Source of the DNA: an uncultured Clostridia bacterium
Lineage (GTDB): Bacteria; Bacillota; Clostridia; TANB77; CAG-508
Direction: 5' to 3'
NCBI GenBank assembly: GCA_934182605.1
Contig: CAKPRQ010000001.1
Coordinates: 62,001 to 126,000, forward strand
DNA length: 64,000 nt
Shown here: positions 1 through 9,256 of the stretch, in pieces
How positions within the stretch are numbered: the first letter of the stretch is position 1
Layout of the letters: each line of letters begins with the position of its first letter
Made by a program: the position numbers and the translations under genes
Notes under the pieces: model-generated
The model's database searches: none
The model's input: only the letters and a program-made list of their open reading frames with translations
What the model was told of the DNA's origin: nothing

Positions 1-1233
1 ATATATTTTTTCTATTACCATAGAATAATTTTTAGTATTATAATAATATTTAAAATTTTCATATTCTAATTCAACCTTATTATTTCCTTCTGCTGTTTGC
101 GTTTGTACATCAACATCTTCATTATGAGATATGAGTAAAATGAAAAGTAAACGATAAAAATTGATACATTCATTCATAGCATTCTCATAATCATCTTTTT
201 CATCTAACCTAAAACTAAAAGCTTTTCCAAGTGCCATATCTACATTTTTAACATATTTTTCTAATCTTTCATTTATAACTATACTAGAATTATTTTTTGA
301 AATTATATAATACTTATTATCTTTTTTGGCTATAGTAATATAATACTTTACGTTATTTAATTCTACTTCACAAAAATATGCTACCATATCATATTCACAA
401 GGCACTTTTTCTTCACCACTTTCATTAATAAAGCCATATTTGCCATTATTTTTTACAGGTATATATCTATCAGCAATATTATTTCCTTGTAATGTTATTA
501 TTTCATTATACAATTTATTTACTTCTTTTTTCATTATATCATCATTAATTTTAGTTGTTATTAATGCAGATATGAGTAATACTAAAATACCTGCTACAAA
601 TATTGCCTGTATAATATAGTACAAAATGATATTAACATATTTTCTTCTATTGCTTTCTAGTATGTCTTTATCTTGCAAACGTACATATATAAATTGCATT
701 ATCACAATAATTATAAGCCAACAATTTTGTATATAAAAGTTGTTATTTACTATAAGATTTAATATTGCTATAATGATAACGGCAATATAGGATATAATTT
801 GAATAACTTTCGGAGAATTCTTTTTTATTTTAATAAGATTTATTACTGCTAATATTATTGGAATTATACTATTAATAAAAACTATATAAAAGCATTCTAT
901 ACTTTCAAAATCTAATTTTAAAGTAAATATTTCCCAAATCAAGTACAAAATCAGATACATACCAAAAATCATTTGCCAAAAACTTAATTTTCTATTTTTC
1001 TTATTTTGAATTGAACAAATAATATTAAGAGTTCCAATACCACTGTACATAAAAAATATTATAACCTCTATATTATTTAATAAGAATTCCGCCGTATGAC
1101 AATTATAAATAGATATTCCACCATTAGAGATTTTAGAAAACAAAAAGTCGCTAGAACAATATAATGCATAAAATATTAATACTAAAAGTGCATTCAATAC
1201 TACTACTAAATAATTTGTTTTTTTACTATTCAT
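1..1233 (-). CDS. WG-repeat membrane protein, 3' end missing (left edge)
   Basis: The frame is open from an ATG at 1231-1233 to the left edge (411 codons, no stop), so the C-terminus lies outside the window. AGGAG sits 6-8 bases before the ATG. The N-terminal half is several hydrophobic segments (likely six or seven membrane helices). A soluble part follows, with a WG-type repeat unit (KYGFINESGEEKVPCEYD) as in WG beta-strand repeat proteins. It is probably a membrane protein with an extracytoplasmic WG domain, and no function can be named. It lies 30 bases downstream of the broken ABC transporter and may be co-transcribed with it. Confidence 0.7.
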   Translation of the reverse strand, partial: MNSKKTNYLVVVLNALLVLIFYALYCSSDFLFSKISNGGISIYNCHTAEFLLNNIEVIIFFMYSGIGTLNIICSIQNKKNRKLSFWQMIFGMYLILYLIWEIFTLKLDFESIECFYIVFINSIIPIILAVINLIKIKKNSPKVIQIISYIAVIIIAILNLIVNNNFYIQNCWLIIIVIMQFIYVRLQDKDILESNRRKYVNIILYYIIQAIFVAGILVLLISALITTKINDDIMKKEVNKLYNEIITLQGNNIADRYIPVKNNGKYGFINESGEEKVPCEYDMVAYFCEVELNNVKYYITIAKKDNKYYIISKNNSSIVINERLEKYVKNVDMALGKAFSFRLDEKDDYENAMNECINFYRLLFILLISHNEDVDVQTQTAEGNNKVELEYENFKYYYNTKNYSMVIEKIY

Positions 1234-1263
1234 AATTTTCTCCTTTTATAAACTTAATAATTT

Positions 1264-2454
1264 TTAATCCACATTATTCCCACTCAATATCCTTGCAGGA
1301 GTTTTCCTTATAACATTTCGTACTGGTAGTAAGCCAATCGCTATATTAAACACTACCAATATTGCAACACTTATAAGAACAACTGTACTATTAAACATAA
1401 ATTGATCTGCATAATAAGGTACTAATCGTAAACCTTGTATTATGTAAGACATTAAGAATAATCCTGGTATTGCTGTTAATGTTGTTATTGCAATTATCTC
1501 TCCTAAAAACATCTTATAAATATCTTTCTTTTTAACACCTATAGCTCTTAATATTCCTACTTCTTTTACTCTTGAAAGGAATGATGAACGTATCATTAAA
1601 AAGATTTCTACTAATGAGATTACAAGTATTACTACCGCTACTATTATACTAGATTTTATACTTTCTTGTACACTTCTCACATATTCATCTTTATCAGTTT
1701 CATAAATATTTTCTATATTCATATCAATATTTCTAAAGTAATTTATAGTTTCTTCTTTATTATTTGAATATATTGTTATGTTGCTTTTCTCTGATAATAA
1801 TTTATATTTTATTGTATTTTCTGTAGTAAAATAGAAATTAATATCTTCATTGCTTGTATAATAACCAACAACTTTTAAATTATTACCATTAATTTTTTCA
1901 TCTATTGTTTTGTTTAACTTCATAATAGAAGAATTAGATTCGTTTACTATTATTTCGTAATCATTTTCTGGCATTTTTCCTTTAAAAAGTTCTATTTTAT
2001 CTTTTGCTAAATTTACATCATAAATATTTTGTGTTAAAACTTGTTGTTCAGTTGTGGCTACATTTGTTGAACCTAATGTTATTATTCCACCATAAGAATC
2101 TGATGTTGCTTCACGAGTATTTGCAAATAAATTTACAAAATTACTTTTATCCATATAAATACAAGGACTTGTTAAGTTTGAAATTCCCACTATTGTAAAA
2201 CTGTCCAATTTTATTTGACTAGTGTTTTGGTACATTTCTGACATTCCACCTGCATTTATTTCTCTACCTAAGAATTTTTCAATATTATTTATTCCTACTT
2301 GTGAAGCTCTATACCATCCACCTTTTCCTATCATTTTATTTAATATGAATGCATCAATAACAATTTCTTGTTTATTTTCAGGCATTCTACCATACATTAA
2401 ATCCGCTTCTGTAATAACATCTTTGCTAGCAACAGAAGCCGTAAACTCATCCAC
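1264..2454 (-). CDS. FtsX-like permease, C-terminal part of a frameshifted ABC transporter
   Basis: This is the C-terminal half of a MacB/FtsX-type permease: a large extracytoplasmic region followed by three membrane helices (from about residues 270, 325 and 365), with the family motif RVKEVGILRAIGVKKKDIYK between the first two. It has no ribosome binding site, and GTG at 2454 is only the first possible start. The frame runs open upstream to 2514. There, dropping one base (C on the minus strand at 2515) fuses it to the ATPase gene upstream and restores the family sequence LPGSSLLSF. The intact protein would be about 837 residues, similar to the 787-residue neighbour. It is a broken gene, a programmed frameshift, or a sequencing error. 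Confidence 0.75.
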   Translation of the reverse strand: MDEFTASVASKDVITEADLMYGRMPENKQEIVIDAFILNKMIGKGGWYRASQVGINNIEKFLGREINAGGMSEMYQNTSQIKLDSFTIVGISNLTSPCIYMDKSNFVNLFANTREATSDSYGGIITLGSTNVATTEQQVLTQNIYDVNLAKDKIELFKGKMPENDYEIIVNESNSSIMKLNKTIDEKINGNNLKVVGYYTSNEDINFYFTTENTIKYKLLSEKSNITIYSNNKEETINYFRNIDMNIENIYETDKDEYVRSVQESIKSSIIVAVVILVISLVEIFLMIRSSFLSRVKEVGILRAIGVKKKDIYKMFLGEIIAITTLTAIPGLFLMSYIIQGLRLVPYYADQFMFNSTVVLISVAILVVFNIAIGLLPVRNVIRKTPARILSGNNVD

Positions 2455-2491
2455 AGCATTTTGAGTTTGAAAGTAATCATCATATTTAATA

Positions 2492-3778
2492 TTAAAACTT
2501 AGTAACGAACTTCCGTGGCAACATATAGTCTATATGTTCTAAATTTTCATACTCTAAATACTTACCTACATCAATTTTCCCTGTAACTAACCTTAAATAA
2601 TCTTTATTCTCTGTAATAAACTTCTCGTCTTTAATATCAGTAACACCCATAATATTACTAACACCAAATAAAACAAACATAGAAGATACTACAAAACCTA
2701 ACAATAATAATTTTTTCAAAATTGAATAATTAAATACTCTTTTGAAACCATCAATTAATAAAGTAAAAATATTATATATAGATGTATATCTCATTTTATA
2801 CTTTTTATTTATAATATTCTCATAATCAAATTGATACTTTTCATACTCATCTTTAGAAATTTTCTTATAATAATCATCTACAAATTCCATACTACTAGTA
2901 TCGTCTACAACTTCTACTTTATGGTCTTTGGCTTCAATATAAATATTCCCATTCTTCAATACCATTCTAACATTTATATTTTCATTATTATCTGAATAAA
3001 ACTTAAAATTAATATTATCCTTATTAAATTCATCTTTATTCTTAAATTCTTTTAAGTATATCTTACTCTCTAATCTATAATCTAATTCGTCATTATGTTC
3101 ATTCTTATAATCTTCAACAACTTTACCATCTACTACTTCAATAATTCTTGAAGCATAAAATTGTGCTAATTCTTTTTCATGTGTTACAAGAATAACTAAC
3201 TTATTTTTAGAAATAGATTTTATAATATTCATAATCTCTAAAGAATTCTTACTATCAAGATTACCAGTTGGTTCATCTGCAATTATAATATTAGGATTTT
3301 TAACTAAAGCTCTAGCTATTGCAACTCTTTGCCTTTCTCCACCTGAAATCATATTAGCATATCTATTTCTATACTTATAAATACCTAAAACTTCTAATAA
3401 GTAATTTACTCTTTTCTTAATCTCCTCTTTATTCTTAACACCACACATTTTTAATGCAAGAGCGACATTATCAAAAACAGTCATATTATTTATAAGATTA
3501 TAATTTTGAAATATATATCCAATATTAAGATTTCTTACCTTATCTACTCTACCACTAAATCTTTTAGTAATTTTCTTACCATTAACATAAATCTTTCCGC
3601 TACTAACCTTATCTAAACCACCTATGGCATTTAAAAGTGTAGTTTTACCAGAACCTGAATTACCAAGTATAGCTACTAAACCAGTCTTTTCAAATTCTAA
3701 AGATGTATTATTAATAACATGAATCTTATTCTTTTTAAATCTATTAAAATATTTATTAACTTTAACTAACTTAATCAT
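2492..3778 (-). CDS. ABC transporter ATPase plus start of permease (frameshifted)
   Basis: An ATP-binding domain fills residues 1 to about 225: Walker A GNSGSGKTTLLN, signature MISGGERQRVA, Walker B IIIADEPTGNLD. A soluble linker and the first permease helix (near residue 365) follow, and the frame then ends early at KFVTKF. I start it at ATG 3778 (MIKLVKVNKYF) because GGAGGTG lies 8 bases upstream; an ATG at 3796 has no suitable site. The frame breaks at 2515, and the rest of the permease continues in the next frame to 1264. It follows the paralogous transporter by 4 bases, so the two form one operon. MacB/FtsX-type systems often export or sense peptides and antibiotics; the substrate here is unknown. 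Confidence 0.8.
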   Translation of the reverse strand: MIKLVKVNKYFNRFKKNKIHVINNTSLEFEKTGLVAILGNSGSGKTTLLNAIGGLDKVSSGKIYVNGKKITKRFSGRVDKVRNLNIGYIFQNYNLINNMTVFDNVALALKMCGVKNKEEIKKRVNYLLEVLGIYKYRNRYANMISGGERQRVAIARALVKNPNIIIADEPTGNLDSKNSLEIMNIIKSISKNKLVILVTHEKELAQFYASRIIEVVDGKVVEDYKNEHNDELDYRLESKIYLKEFKNKDEFNKDNINFKFYSDNNENINVRMVLKNGNIYIEAKDHKVEVVDDTSSMEFVDDYYKKISKDEYEKYQFDYENIINKKYKMRYTSIYNIFTLLIDGFKRVFNYSILKKLLLLGFVVSSMFVLFGVSNIMGVTDIKDEKFITENKDYLRLVTGKIDVGKYLEYENLEHIDYMLPRKFVTKF

Positions 3779-3782
3779 AAAA

Positions 3783-6146
3783 CTACACCTCCTCATCCCT
3801 ATACGTGTTCATAGCAGATTTTTTAAATAATTTCTTAGAATACCTATTAGATATAATCATAGATATCACAAATAATATTAAATATGTAATAATAAAATCT
3901 TTTAAAGTTAAATACGTTACTAAACTTTGTAAAGTTATATTTGTAATAATATTATTTTTAATTAATTCTATAATACCAAATACAATAAAATATGCAATAT
4001 TCATAACTGTAAATAATTCAATTCTTAATAACGCTTTTGCATTCTTTCTAGTCGCACCTAAAATTCTTATAGTTGAAAAATACACATTTCTTGATTTTAA
4101 TATAATTTTAATTATAAAGTATGAAATTATACATAAAGCAATACCAACTACTGCTAATACTCCTACAGTTATAACTTTAGTAATTACATCTGTTCCGCCT
4201 GAATAACTTTGTAAAGTATCTTTAACGTATAAAGTTCTAAAACCTATATTTTGTAATCCTTCCAAAACTATATCTTTTTCTTTAACATCTTTTATAAATA
4301 CACTACTTTGATAATTACCTTTATTAAATAATTCTGCATATTCTTCATCATTTACGAAAATAGCACCATCGTATGAGTAAAATAAATCTTTATCAATACC
4401 AGTTAATCTTTCAAAATAATAATCATCATATGTATTAGATATTTCAAGACTTAATTTATCTGTAAAATACATATTTTCTACAGTAATGTCTATAGGATAA
4501 TTTCTAGCATTATTATACTTAGTCATATAATCAAAAGACACTGGCACAATAGCATAACCTTTTCTTACCTTTGAATTTGGTATAACCTTATATTGATTAC
4601 TATAACCTGAAGATTTAAAAGTTTTACCATTAAACTCTGTTATAGTACTGCTATTATTTATATTAATATATCTTCTAAATAAATCTAAAACATTATTACT
4701 AACATAAAAGTATGAACCTCCATAATCTACCTCTTCATCACTTGGAATATGTGCTATACCTACTATTTTAAGTTTTAAATTATTAATTTCTCCTGTAAGA
4801 TTTCCACTTGCAGTACATTCTAATCCAATTAACTTTTCAGGCATATTTGATAACATATAATTATAACTAGCACCATAAATAATTATTTCATTATCATTTT
4901 TAGGCATTTCTCCATATACAATTTTACTAGGATCAAATAAGTCTATACTCTTAGCTGTACCATTAATTCCAAATGTATCACTATATAAATAAATATCTGA
5001 ATCTAATAAAATATCATCTTTATCTATGTAATCTATATTAGGCAATGTTTCTATTTTTTCATAATCTTCTGCTGTTATTTCTGATAAATCTTCTTTTTGA
5101 ATTACAATTCTTTTATCACTAGTATCTCTAAAGAAATTATTATATCCTAAATTACTTGCTTCATATTCTTGCTTTTTATATGAAGAATATTCTCCAAAAA
5201 TAGCAGCTGTCATAAAGAAAAATACTAACAATAGTAATATAAACTTTATTTTTATATTAAATGTATTTCTTATTCCTAATCTTATTTTATTTAAATTACT
5301 AATATTTTTCTTTTTATTTTGAACATTAGGTATGTCACTTAATTTAAAAACTTCTTTTTCAATTTCTTCATTTGAAGTTTCTATGCTATTTTCAAAAATT
5401 ACATTATTCTTTTCTTCCTTTTTATTTGAGTTTTGTATAATCTCATTATCTAATTTTATTTCTTTTTGTTTAATTTTTTTATCTTCAATAATCTTACCAT
5501 CATGCATTGTAAGTTTTCGAGTAACATATTTTTCAACTTGCTCATAATTATGTGTTACTATTATGACTAATTTATCCTTAGAAACTTCATGCAATAACTC
5601 AATTATATTTTCAGCTGTTTTACTATCAAGATTACCAGTTGGCTCATCTGCAACTATTATAGGAGTTTCTTTTATTAGGGCTCTTGCTATTGCAACTCTT
5701 TGCTTTTGTCCACCTGATAATTTAGATACTTTAGTATTTTTATACTTTAATAAATCTACCTTTTCTAAAACTTCTAAAATCTTCTTCTTAACTTTTCTTT
5801 TTTTATATCCATTTATTAGCAAAACTAATTCCACATTTTGGTAAACTGTATAACTATTTACTAAATTAAAATTTTGAAAAATATTTCCTATATATTTCTT
5901 CCTATAATTTTCAAAATCTAGTTCTGTATAACCTGAAGTCTCCTCTCCGTTTATATACATTTCTCCTTCTTCATAAGTATCTAATCCAGAGATTACATTT
6001 AATAATGTAGACTTACCACTACCACTTTCACCAGTTATAGCGATAAATTCGTTATTGTCTAATTTTAAATTTACTTTTGTAAAGCCACTTGCTACAGTAT
6101 CTTTACCGTAATAAAATTTAGAAACATTTTTTAGTTCTAATAACAT
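3783..6146 (-). CDS. MacB/FtsX-type ABC transporter, fused ATPase-permease
   Basis: A 787-residue fusion protein. Its ATPase domain covers residues 1-225 (Walker A GESGSGKSTLLN, signature LSGGQKQRVA, Walker B IIVADEPTGNLD). A charged linker follows, then a first helix near residue 300, a long extracytoplasmic domain, and three C-terminal helices with an FtsX-like loop (STIRILGATRKNAKALLRIE). It is intact, unlike its paralogue just downstream. The pair may act together as a two-gene exporter or a detoxification/sensing module. No two-component regulator is visible in the window. An inverted repeat lies about 40-75 bases before the ATG, and AAGGAG precedes the start. Confidence 0.88.
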   Translation of the reverse strand: MLLELKNVSKFYYGKDTVASGFTKVNLKLDNNEFIAITGESGSGKSTLLNVISGLDTYEEGEMYINGEETSGYTELDFENYRKKYIGNIFQNFNLVNSYTVYQNVELVLLINGYKKRKVKKKILEVLEKVDLLKYKNTKVSKLSGGQKQRVAIARALIKETPIIVADEPTGNLDSKTAENIIELLHEVSKDKLVIIVTHNYEQVEKYVTRKLTMHDGKIIEDKKIKQKEIKLDNEIIQNSNKKEEKNNVIFENSIETSNEEIEKEVFKLSDIPNVQNKKKNISNLNKIRLGIRNTFNIKIKFILLLLVFFFMTAAIFGEYSSYKKQEYEASNLGYNNFFRDTSDKRIVIQKEDLSEITAEDYEKIETLPNIDYIDKDDILLDSDIYLYSDTFGINGTAKSIDLFDPSKIVYGEMPKNDNEIIIYGASYNYMLSNMPEKLIGLECTASGNLTGEINNLKLKIVGIAHIPSDEEVDYGGSYFYVSNNVLDLFRRYININNSSTITEFNGKTFKSSGYSNQYKVIPNSKVRKGYAIVPVSFDYMTKYNNARNYPIDITVENMYFTDKLSLEISNTYDDYYFERLTGIDKDLFYSYDGAIFVNDEEYAELFNKGNYQSSVFIKDVKEKDIVLEGLQNIGFRTLYVKDTLQSYSGGTDVITKVITVGVLAVVGIALCIISYFIIKIILKSRNVYFSTIRILGATRKNAKALLRIELFTVMNIAYFIVFGIIELIKNNIITNITLQSLVTYLTLKDFIITYLILFVISMIISNRYSKKLFKKSAMNTYRDEEV

Positions 6147-6186
6147 AATTTTTCTCCTTTATTTAATTTAAGTAATAAATTAAAAA

Positions 6187-6223
6187 ATACTATTCCGTAA
6201 TTTACCACAATTTAGAATAGTAT
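6187..6223 (-). promoter_or_regulatory. Inverted repeat upstream of the ABC operon, possible operator
   Basis: Two 9-base arms (ATACTATTC and GAATAGTAT) are separated by 19 bases and lie just upstream of the first ABC transporter gene. Position and symmetry fit a regulator binding site. No regulator was identified and no promoter could be placed with confidence. Confidence 0.3.
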
Positions 6224-6285
6224 ACTATATATTTAATTAAATTTCAATTTTTTAGAACAAAATTAATGAAATCTTAAGTTTTTAT

Positions 6286-6434
6286 GTTACAAATCAGATG
6301 GTACTTTATAAAATCGTGATATATATCTATTTTTAGTCAAAACATAGCTAGGGTAACACAGTCCGGGTCTTGACTCGCAAATAGCTATATATGACGATTT
6401 TGCAAAAGTTATATGTTTCCTACTGAATTGTAAC
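6286..6434. repeat. Palindromic MITE-like element, subtype A (copy 1)
   Basis: 149 bp bounded by near-perfect terminal inverted repeats (GTTACAAATCAG ... CTGAATTGTAAC). Inside is a second inverted repeat around AAAATCGT-GATATATA-CTATTT. It contains no ORF. It fills most of the gap between the ABC operon and the CYTH gene. Related copies lie at 16398, 28218 and 52841, and subtype B copies at 7089, 50643 and 54291. Confidence 0.75.
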
Positions 6435-6445
6435 TTTTTATTTAA

Positions 6446-7048
6446 TCAATCTCTCCCTAAAATTTTATTTAACTCCACTTCTGCCTTTTTTATAAAAAGA
6501 TTGGAAAAATCTAAAGGAAGATTTTCACCTTCTAAAAATTCTTTTAACTTTTCTATTGTATCCATTTTACTATTACCAACTTCTGTTTCCACTTCAATTA
6601 GAGCATCTCCATTTTTAACATCTTTTGTAAGTATTGAGAAATTATCTTTTCTATATTCATAATCATCTTCTATTATATTCATTATGCTTTTATATCCAAT
6701 AGATTCCATAAACTTTTCTGCTTCTCTTATATCATGAATTTTCATTATGATACTTTTTTGTTCTAAAATTTCACCTTTTTCATTAATTTTTTTCACTTTG
6801 TAAACTATCATTTTCTCTATTTCTTGATTAGATATATCTTCAACATTTCTAATTATAATAGCTTTAGAAATAATTTCTCTTGTACTTAATTTATCTAATT
6901 CTAAATCACTAGGTATCATGTATATATCGTCTAAAATAAAATGTTTATCCTGCTTATATCCCTTTTCTTCTAAATTTTTTTTAAAATCTTCTAAACTTCC
7001 TATTACTTTTAAAGTTAATTCATTACTCTCCTTCATACTAAATTCCAT
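6446..7048 (-). CDS. CYTH-domain protein
   Basis: A 200-residue cytoplasmic protein resembling the CYTH/triphosphate-tunnel family: alternating charged strands, the EVETEVG segment around residues 151-157, and a basic K-V-K strand in the middle. CYTH proteins bind triphosphorylated substrates (adenylate cyclase CyaB, thiamine triphosphatase, polyphosphate-linked enzymes). The specific reaction cannot be told from sequence alone. The N-terminal ExExK-like motif is weak (ESNELTLKV). The gene stands alone between two palindromic elements. Confidence 0.6.
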   Translation of the reverse strand: MEFSMKESNELTLKVIGSLEDFKKNLEEKGYKQDKHFILDDIYMIPSDLELDKLSTREIISKAIIIRNVEDISNQEIEKMIVYKVKKINEKGEILEQKSIIMKIHDIREAEKFMESIGYKSIMNIIEDDYEYRKDNFSILTKDVKNGDALIEVETEVGNSKMDTIEKLKEFLEGENLPLDFSNLFIKKAEVELNKILGRD

Positions 7049-7088
7049 TCCTTTCTCTTGATATAAATCATATTTATATAAAATTTTT

Positions 7089-7229
7089 GTAACAACTCAG
7101 AAGATATTTGTTTAAAGCTTGCTATATAGCTATTTTTAAGTCAAGACCCGAATTGTGTCACCATAGATATGTCTTGACTAAAAATAGCTATATAACAAGC
7201 TTTCTAATGGTTAAGACCTGAGTAGTTAC
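7089..7229. repeat. Palindromic MITE-like element, subtype B (copy 1)
   Basis: 141 bp with terminal inverted repeats GTAACAACTCAG ... CTGAGTAGTTAC. An inner pair of arms, about 32 bases each, is nearly perfect (AAGCTTGCTATATAGCTATT ... AATAGCTATATAACAAGCTT). The symmetry extends slightly beyond the ends through flanking A/T runs. It sits between the CYTH gene and the aminotransferase and could fold into a very long RNA hairpin in either direction. Confidence 0.78.
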
Positions 7230-7251
7230 AAATTTTTTATTAATTAATTAT

Positions 7252-8439
7252 TTACAATTTATAATATTCTGCTAATTTTTTAAACGCTGGCAACGCTCTT
7301 TTTATCATATCTGTAGATACACAGTATGCAATTCTTACGTACCCCTTGCACGCAAACGAACTACCAGGTACAAATAAAATATTATATTCTTTAGCTTTAT
7401 TACAAAATTCCATATCATCTTCTATAGGTGATTTTAAGAATAAATAAAACGCTCCTTGTGGTTTTATACATTCATAACCATATTTACTTAATTCATTATA
7501 TAATAAATTTCTATTTTCATTATACGTGTTCATATCTACTTTTTCATCTGCACATTCTATTAATACTCTTTGTATTAAAGATGGAGCATTTACGCAACCT
7601 ATTATTCTATTTGCAATTGTTATTGCAGCTATAATATTTTCACTGTCTTCCATTTCAGTTGGGACTACTACATACCCTATTCTTTCTCCTGGTAAAGATA
7701 AAGTTTTACTATATGAATATACTACAAACGTATTATTATAATACTTTGTAATATATGGAACTTCTACATCTTCATATACTAATTCTCTGTATGGCTCATC
7801 TGATATTATAAAAATTTCATGATTAAATTCTTTTTGCTTTTTCTCCAATATTCTCGAAATTTCTTTTATTGTCTCTTCTGAATATATAACTCCAGTTGGA
7901 TTATTCGGTGTATTTATAATTATAGCTTTAGTTTTCTCTGTAATTTTACTTTCAAATTCATCTAATTTAGGTTGAAAGTCTTTTGTATTTGGAGATATTT
8001 CAATTAATTTACCGTCATAATTTTTTACATAATTTTTATATTCCATAAAGTATGGTGCAAATGTAATTACTTCATCATCTGGATTTATTATACTTTTTAA
8101 AATTATATTTATTCCAGAAGCAGCACCTACAGTCATTATAATATTTTCTGCTGCAAACTTTGTACCAAATCTATTATTTATGCTTTTGGCGATTTTTTCT
8201 CTAACATCTTCAAAACCTGCATTACTCATATATCCATGTACCATTAATGAATCTTCTTTATCTATTATTTCTTTTATACTTTCATTAACTTTTTTAGGGG
8301 CATGAACACTTGGATTTCCTAAACTAAAATCATAAACATTTTCCTTTCCATATTTTACTGCCAACCTCTTCCCCTCTTCAAACATTTCTCTTATTACAGA
8401 ATTATTTTTTACTAAATCTTTCATTTTATCAGATATCAT
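7252..8439 (-). CDS. PLP-dependent aminotransferase (aspartate/aromatic type)
   Basis: A 395-residue class I/II aminotransferase. It has the N-terminal FSLGNPS substrate segment, NTPNNPTGVIYS, SDEPYRELVYE, and the PLP lysine in SYSKTLSLPGERIGYV; the C-terminal RIAYC supplies the carboxylate-binding arginine. It is the last gene of a tyrA-pheA-aminotransferase operon and overlaps pheA by 4 bases. The most likely role is therefore transamination of phenylpyruvate and 4-hydroxyphenylpyruvate to Phe and Tyr, with aspartate or glutamate as donor. Family membership is clear; the aromatic role is inferred from the operon. Confidence 0.88.
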   Translation of the reverse strand: MISDKMKDLVKNNSVIREMFEEGKRLAVKYGKENVYDFSLGNPSVHAPKKVNESIKEIIDKEDSLMVHGYMSNAGFEDVREKIAKSINNRFGTKFAAENIIMTVGAASGINIILKSIINPDDEVITFAPYFMEYKNYVKNYDGKLIEISPNTKDFQPKLDEFESKITEKTKAIIINTPNNPTGVIYSEETIKEISRILEKKQKEFNHEIFIISDEPYRELVYEDVEVPYITKYYNNTFVVYSYSKTLSLPGERIGYVVVPTEMEDSENIIAAITIANRIIGCVNAPSLIQRVLIECADEKVDMNTYNENRNLLYNELSKYGYECIKPQGAFYLFLKSPIEDDMEFCNKAKEYNILFVPGSSFACKGYVRIAYCVSTDMIKRALPAFKKLAEYYKL

Positions 8440-9236
8440 TTTAAATATCTCCCTAATATTTTAAAATCTACTACCACATCTTTTAATTCCTTTAGTGCGA
8501 CATCACTATTCTCATTTAATTCAACATCTATCCAAAAATAGTACTGTCCTAATTGTTTTTTAGTAGGTCTTGATTCTATTTTTGTTAAATTTAAATTATA
8601 TTTTTCAAAAATACTTAGAGCCTTGTATAATGATCCTGGTTTATTTTCAGTAAAGAAAATCAAAGTCATTTTATTAGCCTCTATAATATTTTTGTCACAA
8701 TTTCTTAATTGCCAAAACTTTGTTTCGTTAAAATTATTATCTTGAATATTTTCGTCTAATACCTCTAAGTCGTATTCGTCTTTACAACCAATGTTGCATA
8801 TGCAAGCAACATTTTCCTTTTGCGACACTTCCTTTGCAGCTAATGCAGTGCTTGATATTTCTATTATTTCTGCTTCTTTAAAATTCTTTTGTAAATATTC
8901 TCTACATTGGGCTAATGCCTGTGGGTGTGAATATATTTCTTTTATTTCACTAAACTTATATTTTTCTTTAGCCATTAAATTTTGACTAATTCTTAAAACT
9001 TTTTCTCCACAAATATATATATTTTTACTTTGTATTAAAGTATCTATAGTTTCTGTTACACAACCTTGTAGGGAATTTTCTATAGGCACTATTCCTTCGC
9101 CTATCAAATTACTTTCTAAATTATTTATTATATCTTTTATTGTTCTAAAAGGTATCTTTTCATTTTCTTCTCCATATACTTCATTACATATTTCATAAGA
9201 GAATGTACCTTTTGGACCTAAATAACCAACTTTCAT
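8436..9236 (-). CDS. pheA: Prephenate dehydratase
   Basis: A 266-residue monofunctional prephenate dehydratase, converting prephenate to phenylpyruvate. The catalytic domain opens with VGYLGPKGTFSYE and has GIVPIENSLQGCVTETIDTL near residue 50 and the TALAAK segment near 130 (family consensus T-R-F/A-A region). A C-terminal ACT domain (about 190-266) carries the ESRP motif used for phenylalanine feedback control. There is no chorismate mutase domain. An AAAGGA site lies 7 bases before the ATG. It sits 20 bases after tyrA and overlaps the aminotransferase start. Confidence 0.93.
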   Translation of the reverse strand: MKVGYLGPKGTFSYEICNEVYGEENEKIPFRTIKDIINNLESNLIGEGIVPIENSLQGCVTETIDTLIQSKNIYICGEKVLRISQNLMAKEKYKFSEIKEIYSHPQALAQCREYLQKNFKEAEIIEISSTALAAKEVSQKENVACICNIGCKDEYDLEVLDENIQDNNFNETKFWQLRNCDKNIIEANKMTLIFFTENKPGSLYKALSIFEKYNLNLTKIESRPTKKQLGQYYFWIDVELNENSDVALKELKDVVVDFKILGRYLK

Positions 9237-9256
9237 ATATATATCCTTTCTAAATG

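Noticed and set aside
6286..7229. Possible CRISPR array, because two similar palindromes are close together.
   Set aside because: The repeats are ~140 bp, are not identical to one another, have a gene between them, and no cas gene is present.
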